Position numbers and translations under genes: made by a program. DNA of 64,000 bases from G963665925 sp963665925 (GTDB lineage Bacteria > Bacillota > Clostridia > Peptostreptococcales > Acidaminobacteraceae), in the NCBI GenBank assembly GCA_963665925.1, contig OY762511.1, positions 1 through 64,000 on the forward strand, in the 5' to 3' direction. How positions within the stretch are numbered: position 1 is the stretch's first letter; every line of letters begins with the position of its first letter. Shown here piece after piece: positions 18,142 through 26,681 of this stretch. Under the pieces are notes generated by a model, which worked only from the letters and a program-made list of their open reading frames with translations, did not search any database and was not told where the DNA came from.

Positions 18142-20367
18142 ATGAAAGCTTGGAGAGAATTTAAGAAGGGCGTTTGGACGAACACCATCAATGTCCGTGA
18201 TTTCATACAAAAGAACTACACACCTTATGAAGGCGACGCAGCCTTCCTAGCACCAGCTACTGACCGTACTACAAAGCTTTGGTCGATTGTTGCTGAACTT
18301 ATGAAAGAAGAAAACAAAAAAGGCATTCTTGATGCTGATACAAAAATTATTTCCGGTGTAGCATCACACGGTGCTGGTTACATCGATGCGTCTCTTGAAA
18401 AGATTGTGGGTCTTCAAACTGATAAGCCGCTGAAGCGCGCGCTTATGCCTTTTGGCGGTATCCGTGTTGCCAATGGTGCATTAGAGTCTTATGGCTATAA
18501 AATGGATCCAAATACAAAGTCTATGTTTGACCTGAAATACAGAAAAACACACAATGATGGCGTATTTGATGCTTATACTGACGACATGCGCGCTGCCCGT
18601 TCGACAGGAATTATCACAGGTCTTCCTGATGCCTACGGTCGTGGTCGTATTATTGGTGACTACCGCCGCGTTGCCCTATACGGCGTAGATAAGCTTATTG
18701 AAGAAAAACGCAGTGAGAAAAAGCTCCTGACCCTGGATGTGATGGAAAGCAAGCTCATTCGCCAGCGTGAAGAGATTACAGAGCAAATTTATGCCCTTCA
18801 AGAGCTGAAGGAAATGGCAAAAGCATACGGATTTGATATTTCTGTTCCTGCGACAAATGCACAGGAAGCCATTCAGTGGACATACTTCGGTTACCTGGGC
18901 GCCATTAAAGAGCAAAATGGTGCAGCAATGTCTCTCGGTCGTGTTTCTACATTCCTTGACATTTATATCGAGCGTGACCTTGAAGAAGGTATACTTACAG
19001 AAGCCAGCGCTCAAGAACTTGTTGACGATTTTGTCATCAAGCTGCGTATGGTACGTTTCCTAAGAACACCATCTTATGACGAGCTATTCTCTGGCGACCC
19101 AACTTGGGTAACTGAATCAATCGGCGGCATGGGTCTTGATGGCCGTACACTGGTTACAAAAAACAGCTTTAGAATGCTGCACACACTTACAAATCTAGGG
19201 CCTGCTCCAGAGCCGAACCTTACAGTCCTTTGGTCTCCACGACTGCCTAAGGGCTTCAAAGATTACTCAAGTAAGGTATCGATTGAAACAAGCTCGATTC
19301 AATACGAAAATGACGACCTGATGCTGGCTGATTATGGGGATGATTACGGTATTGCATGCTGCGTATCAGCAATGCGTATTGGTAAGCAAATGCAGTTCTT
19401 CGGCGCACGTGCCAACCTGGCGAAAGCACTGCTTTACGCAATAAATGGTGGTCGTGATGAAAAGACTGGCGCTCAGATTGCACCACTATTTGCACCTGTT
19501 ACCGCTGATGTTCTTGATTACAATGATGTCCTTGCACGTTTTGACCAGATCATGGACTGGCTGGCACAGCTTTATATCAATACACTCAACATCATCCACT
19601 ACATGCATGATAAATATGCTTACGAAAGACTGCAAATGGCACTGCACGACAAAGAAGTCCTTAGAACATCTGCTTGCGGTATTGCCGGCCTTTCAGTTGT
19701 TGCAGACTCACTTGCTGCAATCAAGTACGCAAAGGTCACACCTGTTCGCAACGAAGACAATCTGATTGTTGACTATGTCATAGAAGGCGAATACCCGCAG
19801 TTCGGCAATGACGATGACCGTGTTGATGCACTTGCAAACGAAATCGTAGAGCGCTTTATGAGCAAACTGAGAAAACATAAGACATACAGAAGCTCTGTAC
19901 CGACACTCTCTATCTTGACAATTACATCGAATGTCGTGTACGGTAAGAAAACAGGCAATACACCTGACGGTCGTAAAGCCGGCGAACCGTTCGCACCTGG
20001 TGCTAACCCAATGCATGGCCGTGACAAGAACGGGGCCTTGGCATCTATGGCCTCTGTTGCAAAGCTGCCATATGAACACGCTGAAGACGGGATTTCATAT
20101 ACATTCTCTATCGTCCCTGCAGCACTTGGAAAAGATATGGGTACACGTGTCAACAACCTGACAGGCCTGCTTGACGGTTACTTTGAAAGTGATGGTCACC
20201 ATATCAATGTCAACGTATTTGACAGAGAAACCCTGGAAGATGCCATGGAGCATCCTGAGCTTTATCCACAGCTGACCATTCGTGTTTCCGGATACGCTGT
20301 AAACTTCATCAAGCTGACGCGTGAGCAGCAGCTGGATGTTATCAATAGAACATTCCATACGAGATAA
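18142..20367 (+). CDS. pflB: pyruvate formate-lyase (formate C-acetyltransferase)
   Basis: A 741-residue glycyl-radical enzyme cleaving pyruvate with CoA to acetyl-CoA and formate under anoxia. The active-site cysteine pair is Cys406-Cys407 (GIACCVSAMRIGKQM) and the radical glycine is Gly717 in RVSGYAVNF. The two adjacent cysteines separate true PFL from glycerol/diol dehydratase or choline lyase relatives. AGGAGG sits 7 bases before the ATG. Its activase gene follows after 30 bases. Confidence 0.97.
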   Translation: MKAWREFKKGVWTNTINVRDFIQKNYTPYEGDAAFLAPATDRTTKLWSIVAELMKEENKKGILDADTKIISGVASHGAGYIDASLEKIVGLQTDKPLKRALMPFGGIRVANGALESYGYKMDPNTKSMFDLKYRKTHNDGVFDAYTDDMRAARSTGIITGLPDAYGRGRIIGDYRRVALYGVDKLIEEKRSEKKLLTLDVMESKLIRQREEITEQIYALQELKEMAKAYGFDISVPATNAQEAIQWTYFGYLGAIKEQNGAAMSLGRVSTFLDIYIERDLEEGILTEASAQELVDDFVIKLRMVRFLRTPSYDELFSGDPTWVTESIGGMGLDGRTLVTKNSFRMLHTLTNLGPAPEPNLTVLWSPRLPKGFKDYSSKVSIETSSIQYENDDLMLADYGDDYGIACCVSAMRIGKQMQFFGARANLAKALLYAINGGRDEKTGAQIAPLFAPVTADVLDYNDVLARFDQIMDWLAQLYINTLNIIHYMHDKYAYERLQMALHDKEVLRTSACGIAGLSVVADSLAAIKYAKVTPVRNEDNLIVDYVIEGEYPQFGNDDDRVDALANEIVERFMSKLRKHKTYRSSVPTLSILTITSNVVYGKKTGNTPDGRKAGEPFAPGANPMHGRDKNGALASMASVAKLPYEHAEDGISYTFSIVPAALGKDMGTRVNNLTGLLDGYFESDGHHINVNVFDRETLEDAMEHPELYPQLTIRVSGYAVNFIKLTREQQLDVINRTFHTR

Positions 20368-20397
20368 TCCTTACTGTAATTGAAAGGTGTGATGTGC

Positions 20398-21105
20398 ATG
20401 AAAGGATTTATACACTCTTTCGAGACCTGCGGTGCTGTTGATGGTCCTGGCATACGCTGTGTGGTCTTCACACAGGGCTGCCCGCTGCGATGCAGATTCT
20501 GTCACAACCCGGACACTTGGGACCCAAAGTCCGGCATAGAAACGGACAGTGAAGCTCTCATTGAAAAAATAGCACGATATGAGCCCTTTATGCGCAGTAC
20601 TGGCGGTGGTTTGACCGTATCTGGCGGTGAGCCCTTAATGCAGCCGGATTTCGTAGCAGACCTATTCAAAGCAGCCAGGAAGCGAAATATCCATACCGCG
20701 CTTGATACATCTGGCGCGGCATCACCTGAAGCCCTGCGCAAGGTGCTGGAGTATACCGACCTGGTCCTGCTGGATGTCAAATCTACTGATCTTGAAACCT
20801 ATAAAGACATCACAGGCGTACAAAAGGATTTCTTCACCCAGGCCCTTTCCATTTCCAGTGAAATGGGGGTTGATGTCTGGCTCAGATTCGTCATTGTGCC
20901 CGGCTATACTGACAAACTTGAAGAGATAGAAAAAATCAATGCACTGAAAAACCAGCATCCCTGCATCAAAAAAGTCGAACTTCTTCCCTTCCATAAGATG
21001 GGTGAGTTCAAATGGCAGGAGCTTGGCATTCCCTATACGCTTGAGGATACCAAAGAACCCGACCAGGCACTTATGGACAAGCTGAACAATGCCCTTAATG
21101 AATAA
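20398..21105 (+). CDS. pflA: pyruvate formate-lyase activating enzyme
   Basis: A 235-residue radical-SAM enzyme that installs the glycyl radical on PflB. The cluster motif is CPLRCRFCHNPDTW (CxxxCxxC) and the SAM-binding TGGGLTVSGGEPLMQ stretch follows. Short-form activase without extra ferredoxin domain, as expected for PFL. I chose the ATG at 20398 (AAAGGTG 8 bases upstream); an ATG six codons earlier lacks a spaced ribosome site. Confidence 0.96.
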   Translation: MKGFIHSFETCGAVDGPGIRCVVFTQGCPLRCRFCHNPDTWDPKSGIETDSEALIEKIARYEPFMRSTGGGLTVSGGEPLMQPDFVADLFKAARKRNIHTALDTSGAASPEALRKVLEYTDLVLLDVKSTDLETYKDITGVQKDFFTQALSISSEMGVDVWLRFVIVPGYTDKLEEIEKINALKNQHPCIKKVELLPFHKMGEFKWQELGIPYTLEDTKEPDQALMDKLNNALNE

Positions 21106-21123
21106 GCACATTCATTCAACAAA

Positions 21124-21162
21124 AGAGACCCTAGCACGCTTGACGCGCTAAGGTCTCTTTTC
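21124..21162 (+). terminator. terminator after pflA
   Basis: AGAGACC and GGTCTCT arms with an inner TAGC-GCTA helix, followed by TTTTCTGTTTT. It lies between convergent genes and could serve both. Confidence 0.85.
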
Positions 21163-21215
21163 TGTTTTATTCTATTTTCAACGTCCTGAAAACTGCATGA
21201 CAAACGCACCGCGCA

Positions 21216-22676
21216 TCAAGATCTTTTCTGAGACATTTTATCCTCGTACATGAAGTGGTCTGCCTTTTCTATGAAGGCATTGATGTCCATGACGCCATCA
21301 TACTCCAAAAATCCTTTACTGATACTCACATGATAGGGTTTGTTCTTCTCCATTTGAGACAGGGCATACTCAATCCCTGCAACCCCATTCTTGGCCTGGT
21401 CCACATTCTTTCCATTGAAGACCATGAGGAACTCATCGCCACCAATTCGGCAGGCAATGTCCTCCTTTCCCATATTTTCTCGTATGGCACGGGCTATGCT
21501 GATAATCATATCATCCCCGGCACTGTGTCCATGCGTATCATTAACGATTTTCAAATTGTTGATATCGATATAGCAGATGGTCAGTCTGTCCTCTTCCTTA
21601 TTGAAGGTCTTAAGGAGGGCTTCCAGCTTCTCAAATCCGATTCTTCTGTTGTAGACGCCTGTCATCATGTCAAGAGAAGCATAGACGGAAAGCTGCTTGT
21701 TCATGCGTTCAATCTGATCCAGCATGGAGTTCACATCCGTAGCCAGCATGGATATTTCATCCCCACCTGAAGTCTCAAGGCGCTGGGACAGGTCGCCACT
21801 GGTTGTGATTTGATTGATCTCCTGACCCACCAGACTGATACGTGTCACAAAATAACGCACAATAATGTAAAGAACCATTGAAATGATGATGAAGACTAAA
21901 AATGATGCGACAAGCACCTGATGCATGGTATCTTCTCCAAGCGCAATGATTGACAGCGGATGGGTAAATTGCAGGGCAATCCCCAGTGGAGAATTGACAT
22001 AGCCATACCTGAAGAGGGCTGTCTTGTAATTTCCATGCTCATATACCGCAATCCTGTTCTCAGGACCATCATATGCCTCATGGGAGGAAACCAGCCTAAA
22101 ATCCAATTCAAGCTTATCTTCAATGTTCCGTATGTCATCGATGCCCAAATAATAGGCAAAGACCATGAGCCCTTTTCTGAGTGCCATCTCGTCTGTGGAT
22201 GTCACTTGGCGCGTGGAAAAAACAAGGGGTTTTCCGTCATGCACCATAATCCCGCTCTGATTCTTATGATTGATCAGTTCATCACTAATTTCTGGAATGT
22301 CGACTTCTCCAACAAGCCCACCTGTAAGCTTGAAAAAGTCAAGCAGCTCATCTTCCGCGTCGTAAATCAAAATGTAATCAAGTCCCTGATCCATCATGAC
22401 CCCACTGCTGATATTGGACTTGATATAGGCTTCGTTGGGCGCGTGAATATAACGATAAGTGTCATCCCACTCAACCCAGTCAGACAAAATAAGCTCTGAT
22501 TTGCCAATCAGATCATTCATTGCCGAATCAAGACGTTCAATATTTGTCTCAAAGCTCTCGTCTTCAAGTATATGATATCCACGCATGGCAAGACCGTTGA
22601 ATATGCCACTCATGGAAGCAAGCCAAACAACCACGTATGCAATAAGAAACAGCAAAAGCTGCGTTCGTAATTTCAT
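21216..22676 (-). CDS. membrane diguanylate cyclase (CHASE4-HAMP-GGDEF)
   Basis: A 486-residue membrane sensor. An N-terminal helix (about 5-28) is followed by a CHASE4-like extracellular domain (about 40-245, with SDWVEWDDTY at 65-74), a second membrane helix (254-277), a HAMP linker (275-325) and a GGDEF domain. The catalytic GGDEF signature is intact at 412-416, so it should make cyclic di-GMP. The RxxD product-inhibition site is absent (MGKED precedes the signature), so little feedback inhibition is expected. The extracellular ligand is unknown. GGGG lies before the ATG; it is a single-gene unit. Confidence 0.92.
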   Translation of the reverse strand: MKLRTQLLLFLIAYVVVWLASMSGIFNGLAMRGYHILEDESFETNIERLDSAMNDLIGKSELILSDWVEWDDTYRYIHAPNEAYIKSNISSGVMMDQGLDYILIYDAEDELLDFFKLTGGLVGEVDIPEISDELINHKNQSGIMVHDGKPLVFSTRQVTSTDEMALRKGLMVFAYYLGIDDIRNIEDKLELDFRLVSSHEAYDGPENRIAVYEHGNYKTALFRYGYVNSPLGIALQFTHPLSIIALGEDTMHQVLVASFLVFIIISMVLYIIVRYFVTRISLVGQEINQITTSGDLSQRLETSGGDEISMLATDVNSMLDQIERMNKQLSVYASLDMMTGVYNRRIGFEKLEALLKTFNKEEDRLTICYIDINNLKIVNDTHGHSAGDDMIISIARAIRENMGKEDIACRIGGDEFLMVFNGKNVDQAKNGVAGIEYALSQMEKNKPYHVSISKGFLEYDGVMDINAFIEKADHFMYEDKMSQKRS

Positions 22677-22769
22677 AAGTCAATCCCCTTCATATCACCT
22701 ACTTAGATTATATCCAAATTACATGCGCTTATCCATATAAAGTGGGGATTTGCTAGACATTGGTGGACG

Positions 22770-22910
22770 CATGTCGTTGGCTTGTATCATAATTCCTATT
22801 TTTCTTTTGGACACAGAGCAACCTGCGGTTGCTCATGTCGCTGGCTTGTATGATACTTTCCTATTTTTCTTTTGAAACACAGAGCAACCTGCGGCTGCTC
22901 ATGTCGCTGG
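22770..22910. repeat. imperfect tandem repeat, two 64-66-base units plus a partial third
   Basis: Units begin with CATGTCG at 22770, 22834 and 22900. Each full unit contains GGCTTGTAT, a CCTATTTTTCTTTT tract and AGAGCAACCTGCGG, which forms a small hairpin (AGCAACctgcgGTTGCT in unit 1; unit 2 has one mismatch). The third copy stops after 11 bases. No reading frame with coding character covers it. Confidence 0.85.
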
Positions 22911-22921
22911 GCGCGCCATAT

Positions 22922-22986
22922 AGTTCAATATATAAGAAGCCAGCTATTCATGTCTACATGATAGCTGGCTTCTTATATATTGAACT
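22922..22986. repeat. perfect 26-bp-arm inverted repeat
   Basis: The arm 22922-22947 (starts AGTTCAATATATAAG) is exactly complementary to 22961-22986. The 13-base centre adds a further CATG/CATG pair. As RNA it makes a very stable hairpin, with no T-run of its own on either side. It lies directly after the tandem repeats and after the hpt terminator. Confidence 0.9.
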
Positions 22987-23007
22987 GCATTTCTTTGCCC
23001 TTTACGC

Positions 23008-23030
23008 AAAAAAAGCACAACCGCCGTGCT
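23008..23030 (-). terminator. hpt terminator
   Basis: On the minus strand AGCAC-ggcggtt-GTGCT is followed by a run of T residues (A-run at 23007-23013), about 40 bases past the hpt stop. Confidence 0.85.
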
Positions 23031-23069
23031 CTCGCACACAGTTATGCTTTCTACTGCTTCATACAATTT

Positions 23070-23606
23070 CTACTTGTCGACGAATGCGAATACATGGTCG
23101 ATATTGCGCATGTAGTCACCGTAATTCAGGCCGTAGCCTACAATGAACATGTCCGGAATTGTAAATCCAACGTAATCCGGCTCGTAGGCAACCTGACGGC
23201 GCGATGGCTTGTCAAGAAGCACACAACACTTGATGCTTGCTGGATTCTTTGCGGAAAGATGCTTGATTACACCTGTCATTGTGATCGCTGAGTCTGTAAT
23301 GTCATCAACAACCAGCACGTCATACTCATGCAGGTTCTCGACATTCAGGTCCTGTGTCACCTTCAAGCTGCCAGATGACTCTTCACCATGACCGTACGAC
23401 GATGTTGTCATGAACTCGATACGTGTTGGCAGATCGATTTTTCTGACCAGGTCAGCTGTAAAAATAAAGGACCCCTTCAGCAGAGAAATTACAAGCAGAT
23501 TCTTGTCTTTATACTCTTCCGTGAGCTGTGCACCCAATTCTGCTACACGTTTTTCAATATCTTCCTTCGAAACGAGGACTTCACGCTTTTTGTTCTCAAT
23601 ACTCAT
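23070..23606 (-). CDS. hpt: hypoxanthine phosphoribosyltransferase
   Basis: A 178-residue purine salvage enzyme converting hypoxanthine or guanine with PRPP to IMP or GMP. Seen are the LLKGSFIFTADL loop, the flexible-loop SSYGHGEESSG and the PRPP motif VLVVDDITDSAITM; the family usually has VEDIIDSGLT, so the GL to AI change is mild. The C-terminal DKPSRR and VGYGLNY motifs are normal. GGAGGG sits 6 bases before the ATG at 23606; the longer frame is not supported. Confidence 0.95.
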   Translation of the reverse strand: MSIENKKREVLVSKEDIEKRVAELGAQLTEEYKDKNLLVISLLKGSFIFTADLVRKIDLPTRIEFMTTSSYGHGEESSGSLKVTQDLNVENLHEYDVLVVDDITDSAITMTGVIKHLSAKNPASIKCCVLLDKPSRRQVAYEPDYVGFTIPDMFIVGYGLNYGDYMRNIDHVFAFVDK

Positions 23607-23822
23607 TCTATTCCCTCCGAATACTTTGTTATTATTCATTCTACCCAAGGTTGAGGATATGTGTCAACAAAATGCACTTTTACAAAATTCTTAGAATGTT
23701 TAGAAAAACACGACATTAGCAATATTTTTAAAGCCCCATTTATTAATATGAAAAATTATTTATTCATATATAAAATATATTGTTAAATATATTACATATT
23801 TTTAATTATAATTACTCTTTTT

Positions 23823-23880
23823 TATAATTGTGAATATATTTTATATATAGTAAAATGATTTTATCAAAATCACAATTATA
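23823..23880 (+). promoter_or_regulatory. inverted repeat upstream of the Gate-domain gene
   Basis: TATAATTGTGA (23823-23833) pairs perfectly with TCACAATTATA (23870-23880), ending just before the ribosome binding site. A smaller GATTTT/AAAATC repeat lies inside. This very A+T-rich 289-base divergent gap (23607-23895) has no gene; the repeat is an operator or leader-hairpin candidate. Confidence 0.45.
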
Positions 23881-23895
23881 TATGTGGAGGGGAAA

Positions 23896-25098
23896 ATGGA
23901 AAAGGTTAAGGAGTCCTTTATGGTGGATCCAAAACGTGTCAAAAATCCTATCACCAAGGAAACGTTTGCATTCCTTTTGATAGCTGGACTGTTTTTCGGA
24001 TACTTGGGATCGGCAATGGGTGTGGACAAGATGTTCAATGTCTTCATGTACACCGCACACGACCTGCTGCTCAACACAGTATTCTTCATCATGGCTATTG
24101 CAGTGCTTGCAGGTGCATTCTCTGCACTTCTTTCTGAATTTGGCGTTGTTGCATTAATCAACAAGATCATATCACCCGTCATGGGCCCAATTTATGACTT
24201 GCCCGGTGCTGCTTCACTTGGTGCCATTACTACATTTCTGTCCGACAATCCTGCAATCATATCTCTTGCAAAAGACAAGGGGTTCAACAAGTATTTCGAG
24301 GATTATCAGACGCCTGCACTTTGCAACTTAGGTACCGCTTTCGGTATGGGCCTGATACTTTGCACATTCATGTTCAGTATGGGGACTGGGCTTGAATTCC
24401 TACCCGCAGTCGCTGTTGGATTTCTTGGAGCGGTTGCAGGCAGTATTGTCAGTGTAAAGCTGATGCTTACACAAACCAAGAAGTTCTACAACGTAACAAA
24501 AGATGACTTAATAAAAATTCGTGCCAACCGCAAGAATTCTAAACTGAACCAGATGCGTGAAGTAAGAGAAGGTTCTGCCCTGGAACGCGCTATGGACGCC
24601 ATGCTTGAAGGCGGAAAAAGCGGTGTTACACTTGGACTGGATATTATTCCAGGTGTAATCGTCATTACAACGGTCGTGATGATTCTCACAAAAGGACCTA
24701 GCATCGTCGATGGCGTACCTGTATATCTTGGTGTCGCTTATGAAGGCGTTGCCCTCATTCCTAAATTTGGACAGCTTGTAGCGCCAATCTTAAAGCTGCT
24801 GTTCGGTTTTATGAGTCCGGAAGCTATCGCATTTCCATTCACTTCGCTCGGATCGGTTGGAGCGGCCATGGGGCTTGTGGGACCCTTCCTGAATGAAGGA
24901 CTTATCGGGGCAAACGAAATCGCGGTTTACACAGCCATGGGCATGTGCTGGAGTGGATACCTGTCAACCCACGTTGGCATGATGGACGCACTCGGTGTGA
25001 GACAGCTTGCATCAAAGGCAATCCTTTCTCATACGATCGGGGGTCTTGTAGCCGGTATTGTAGCACACTACGGCTTTGTACTGGTGCAGTTCCTGTAA
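23896..25098 (+). CDS. Gate-domain (nucleoside-recognition-like) integral membrane protein
   Basis: A 400-residue protein with about 8-10 membrane helices and two Gate-like regions (around 40-190 and 240-395), the fold seen in nucleoside transporters and spore-maturation proteins SpmA/SpmB. Conserved-looking helices include PGAASLGAITTFLSDNP and LGSVGAAMGLVGPFLNEG. The substrate is unknown; the purine-salvage gene hpt is divergent next door, which weakly suggests a nucleoside or base. The ATG at 23896 has GGAGG 5 bases upstream; a GTG 12 bases earlier overlaps that site and is less likely. Confidence 0.75.
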   Translation: MEKVKESFMVDPKRVKNPITKETFAFLLIAGLFFGYLGSAMGVDKMFNVFMYTAHDLLLNTVFFIMAIAVLAGAFSALLSEFGVVALINKIISPVMGPIYDLPGAASLGAITTFLSDNPAIISLAKDKGFNKYFEDYQTPALCNLGTAFGMGLILCTFMFSMGTGLEFLPAVAVGFLGAVAGSIVSVKLMLTQTKKFYNVTKDDLIKIRANRKNSKLNQMREVREGSALERAMDAMLEGGKSGVTLGLDIIPGVIVITTVVMILTKGPSIVDGVPVYLGVAYEGVALIPKFGQLVAPILKLLFGFMSPEAIAFPFTSLGSVGAAMGLVGPFLNEGLIGANEIAVYTAMGMCWSGYLSTHVGMMDALGVRQLASKAILSHTIGGLVAGIVAHYGFVLVQFL

Positions 25099-25122
25099 TT
25101 TAGAATCATCTAAAAAATATCA

Positions 25123-25175
25123 AGGGCGCATTGTCCTGCAACACTTAACATGTTGCAGGACAATGCGCCCTCTTT
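25123..25175. terminator. bidirectional terminator between convergent genes
   Basis: A long stem: GGGCGCATTGTCCTGCAACA pairs with its complement at 25151-25170 across a 7-base loop, followed by TCTTTTG on the plus strand; A-rich sequence on the other side serves the cbi operon. Confidence 0.88.
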
Positions 25176-25182
25176 TGATTTA

Positions 25183-25953
25183 TTAGATATTGCGTGCCAG
25201 CAGCGCCTCCAGCTTTTCAATGCATACTGTGTTCGAGTCACAGATGCACGGATAGGCCACGTGAGGACGCTCAATGACCACGATTTCAAGGCCGAGCTCT
25301 CTGGCTGCGGAAATCTTATCTTCAAATCCACCGATGGTTGAAGATGCTTTCGTCACAAGATATTTGGCATTGCAGCGCTTTAGCATAGCCAGGTTGAGTT
25401 CCTTTGAAAAGGGACCCTGCATTGCAATCAGCTGAGCCGGTTTCATGCCAAGCTCTGTACACTGCTGAAGGACTTCAACCGTCGGAAGCACTCTGGCTGT
25501 CAGGCGGTCCAGTTCGATAGCCTCTACAAAGGGCGCGAGACGCCTGCTTCCAATCGTGAGAAATACATGGCCACTGCGCTCAGCAAGCCATGCGGCCGCT
25601 TCAGGGTAACCACTGAAGTATACGATGCCATCCACCCCTTCTGTATTCAGGTTTGGACGCTCATATCTCAAGTAGCCAATTCCAGCTTCTGCGGCGGCGG
25701 CAATCGCATTTTCCGAAGCTTCCGATGCATAGGGATGTGTCGCATCAATCAGAACCAGAATGTCTCTTTCCTTAATGAGCTCAATCATATCCAGTTTTGA
25801 GAGATGACCTACGGCATGTTCAATGCCTGGGTGAACGGGAAGCATCTCACCACCGTACTGAGATACGGCTGTCATGATGAGTTTATAGCCCTTGCTGGCT
25901 ATGGCGTGCCCCAGTTCCCTGCCATCCTGTGTGCCGGAAAGCATTAGAATCAT
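25183..25953 (-). CDS. cbiJ: cobalt-precorrin-6A reductase
   Basis: A 256-residue CobK/CbiJ reductase using NAD(P)H to reduce the macrocycle of cobalt-precorrin-6A. The N-terminal MILMLSGTQDGRELG, the IDATHPYA motif (about 69-76) and the C-terminal TKASSTIGGFEDKI are typical. It is the last gene of the cbi operon; its start overlaps the cbiH stop by 4 bases and a strong terminator follows. Confidence 0.95.
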   Translation of the reverse strand: MILMLSGTQDGRELGHAIASKGYKLIMTAVSQYGGEMLPVHPGIEHAVGHLSKLDMIELIKERDILVLIDATHPYASEASENAIAAAAEAGIGYLRYERPNLNTEGVDGIVYFSGYPEAAAWLAERSGHVFLTIGSRRLAPFVEAIELDRLTARVLPTVEVLQQCTELGMKPAQLIAMQGPFSKELNLAMLKRCNAKYLVTKASSTIGGFEDKISAARELGLEIVVIERPHVAYPCICDSNTVCIEKLEALLARNI

Positions 25954-26681
25954 ACAGCATAACCCCTTGGTGTTACCATTTTTCCGTCCTTGATAAAGGA
26001 TTTTTGATTGCCAATAATAACCATGCTGAACATGTCAATTTCATGGCTTAGCATTTCTTCAAGTGTCGTCACAACAACAGACTGGTCATCACGCTTGGCA
26101 TTTCTTACAATGCCAACAGGCGTTGTAGCTGCCTTTGACTTCATCATGATTTCTCTTGCTTCAATAATCTGAGTCTGTCTGCCTTTGGATCTAGGATTGT
26201 AGAGGGCAATGACAAAATCGCCTTCAGATGCATGGTGCAGTCTCTTCTTGATAAGCTCCCAATCTGTCAGAAGGTCACTCAGGCTGATAACCGCATAGTC
26301 ATGCATGAGTGGCGCACCAAGACATGCCGCTGCCGCATTTGCAGCAGTGATTCCCGGAACCACTTCAATTTCAACAGAGTCATCCGCCATTTCAAGCATA
26401 ATGCCTGCCATACCGTAAACACCTGCATCGCCACTGCTTACAAGAGATACCGTCTTGCCTGTCTTCGCTAGGTCAAGTACGTGGGCGCAACGGTCCACTT
26501 CCTTACGCATGCCCGATGAAGATACTTCCTGATTATCAATCAGATCTTCAATCAGATCAATATATGTCTTATAGCCAACAATTACATCACTTGTGCGAAT
26601 CGCTTCAACCGATGCCGGTGATCTGTACTCAGGAAGACCTGGTCCAATTCCTATTACATAAACCTTACCCTTAGTCTGCAT
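25950..26681 (-). CDS. cbiH: cobalt-precorrin-3 C17-methyltransferase
   Basis: A 243-residue SAM-dependent tetrapyrrole methylase (CbiH/CobJ) that methylates C17 during ring contraction. GIGPGLPEYRSPAS at the N-terminus, VSSGDAGVYGMAG (about 81-93) and the substrate loop ALYNPRSKGR are diagnostic for the C17 enzyme. No fused nitrite-reductase-like domain is present. Start overlaps cbiG by 11 bases, end overlaps cbiJ by 4. Confidence 0.96.
   Translation of the reverse strand: MQTKGKVYVIGIGPGLPEYRSPASVEAIRTSDVIVGYKTYIDLIEDLIDNQEVSSSGMRKEVDRCAHVLDLAKTGKTVSLVSSGDAGVYGMAGIMLEMADDSVEIEVVPGITAANAAAACLGAPLMHDYAVISLSDLLTDWELIKKRLHHASEGDFVIALYNPRSKGRQTQIIEAREIMMKSKAATTPVGIVRNAKRDDQSVVVTTLEEMLSHEIDMFSMVIIGNQKSFIKDGKMVTPRGYAV

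Noticed and set aside
22770..22910. CRISPR-like array
   Set aside because: Only two and a fraction units, contiguous and imperfect, with no unique spacers and no cas genes.
23607..23895. Purine riboswitch between hpt and the Gate-domain gene
   Set aside because: The conserved aptamer sequence is absent on both strands; only an A+T-rich inverted repeat is seen.
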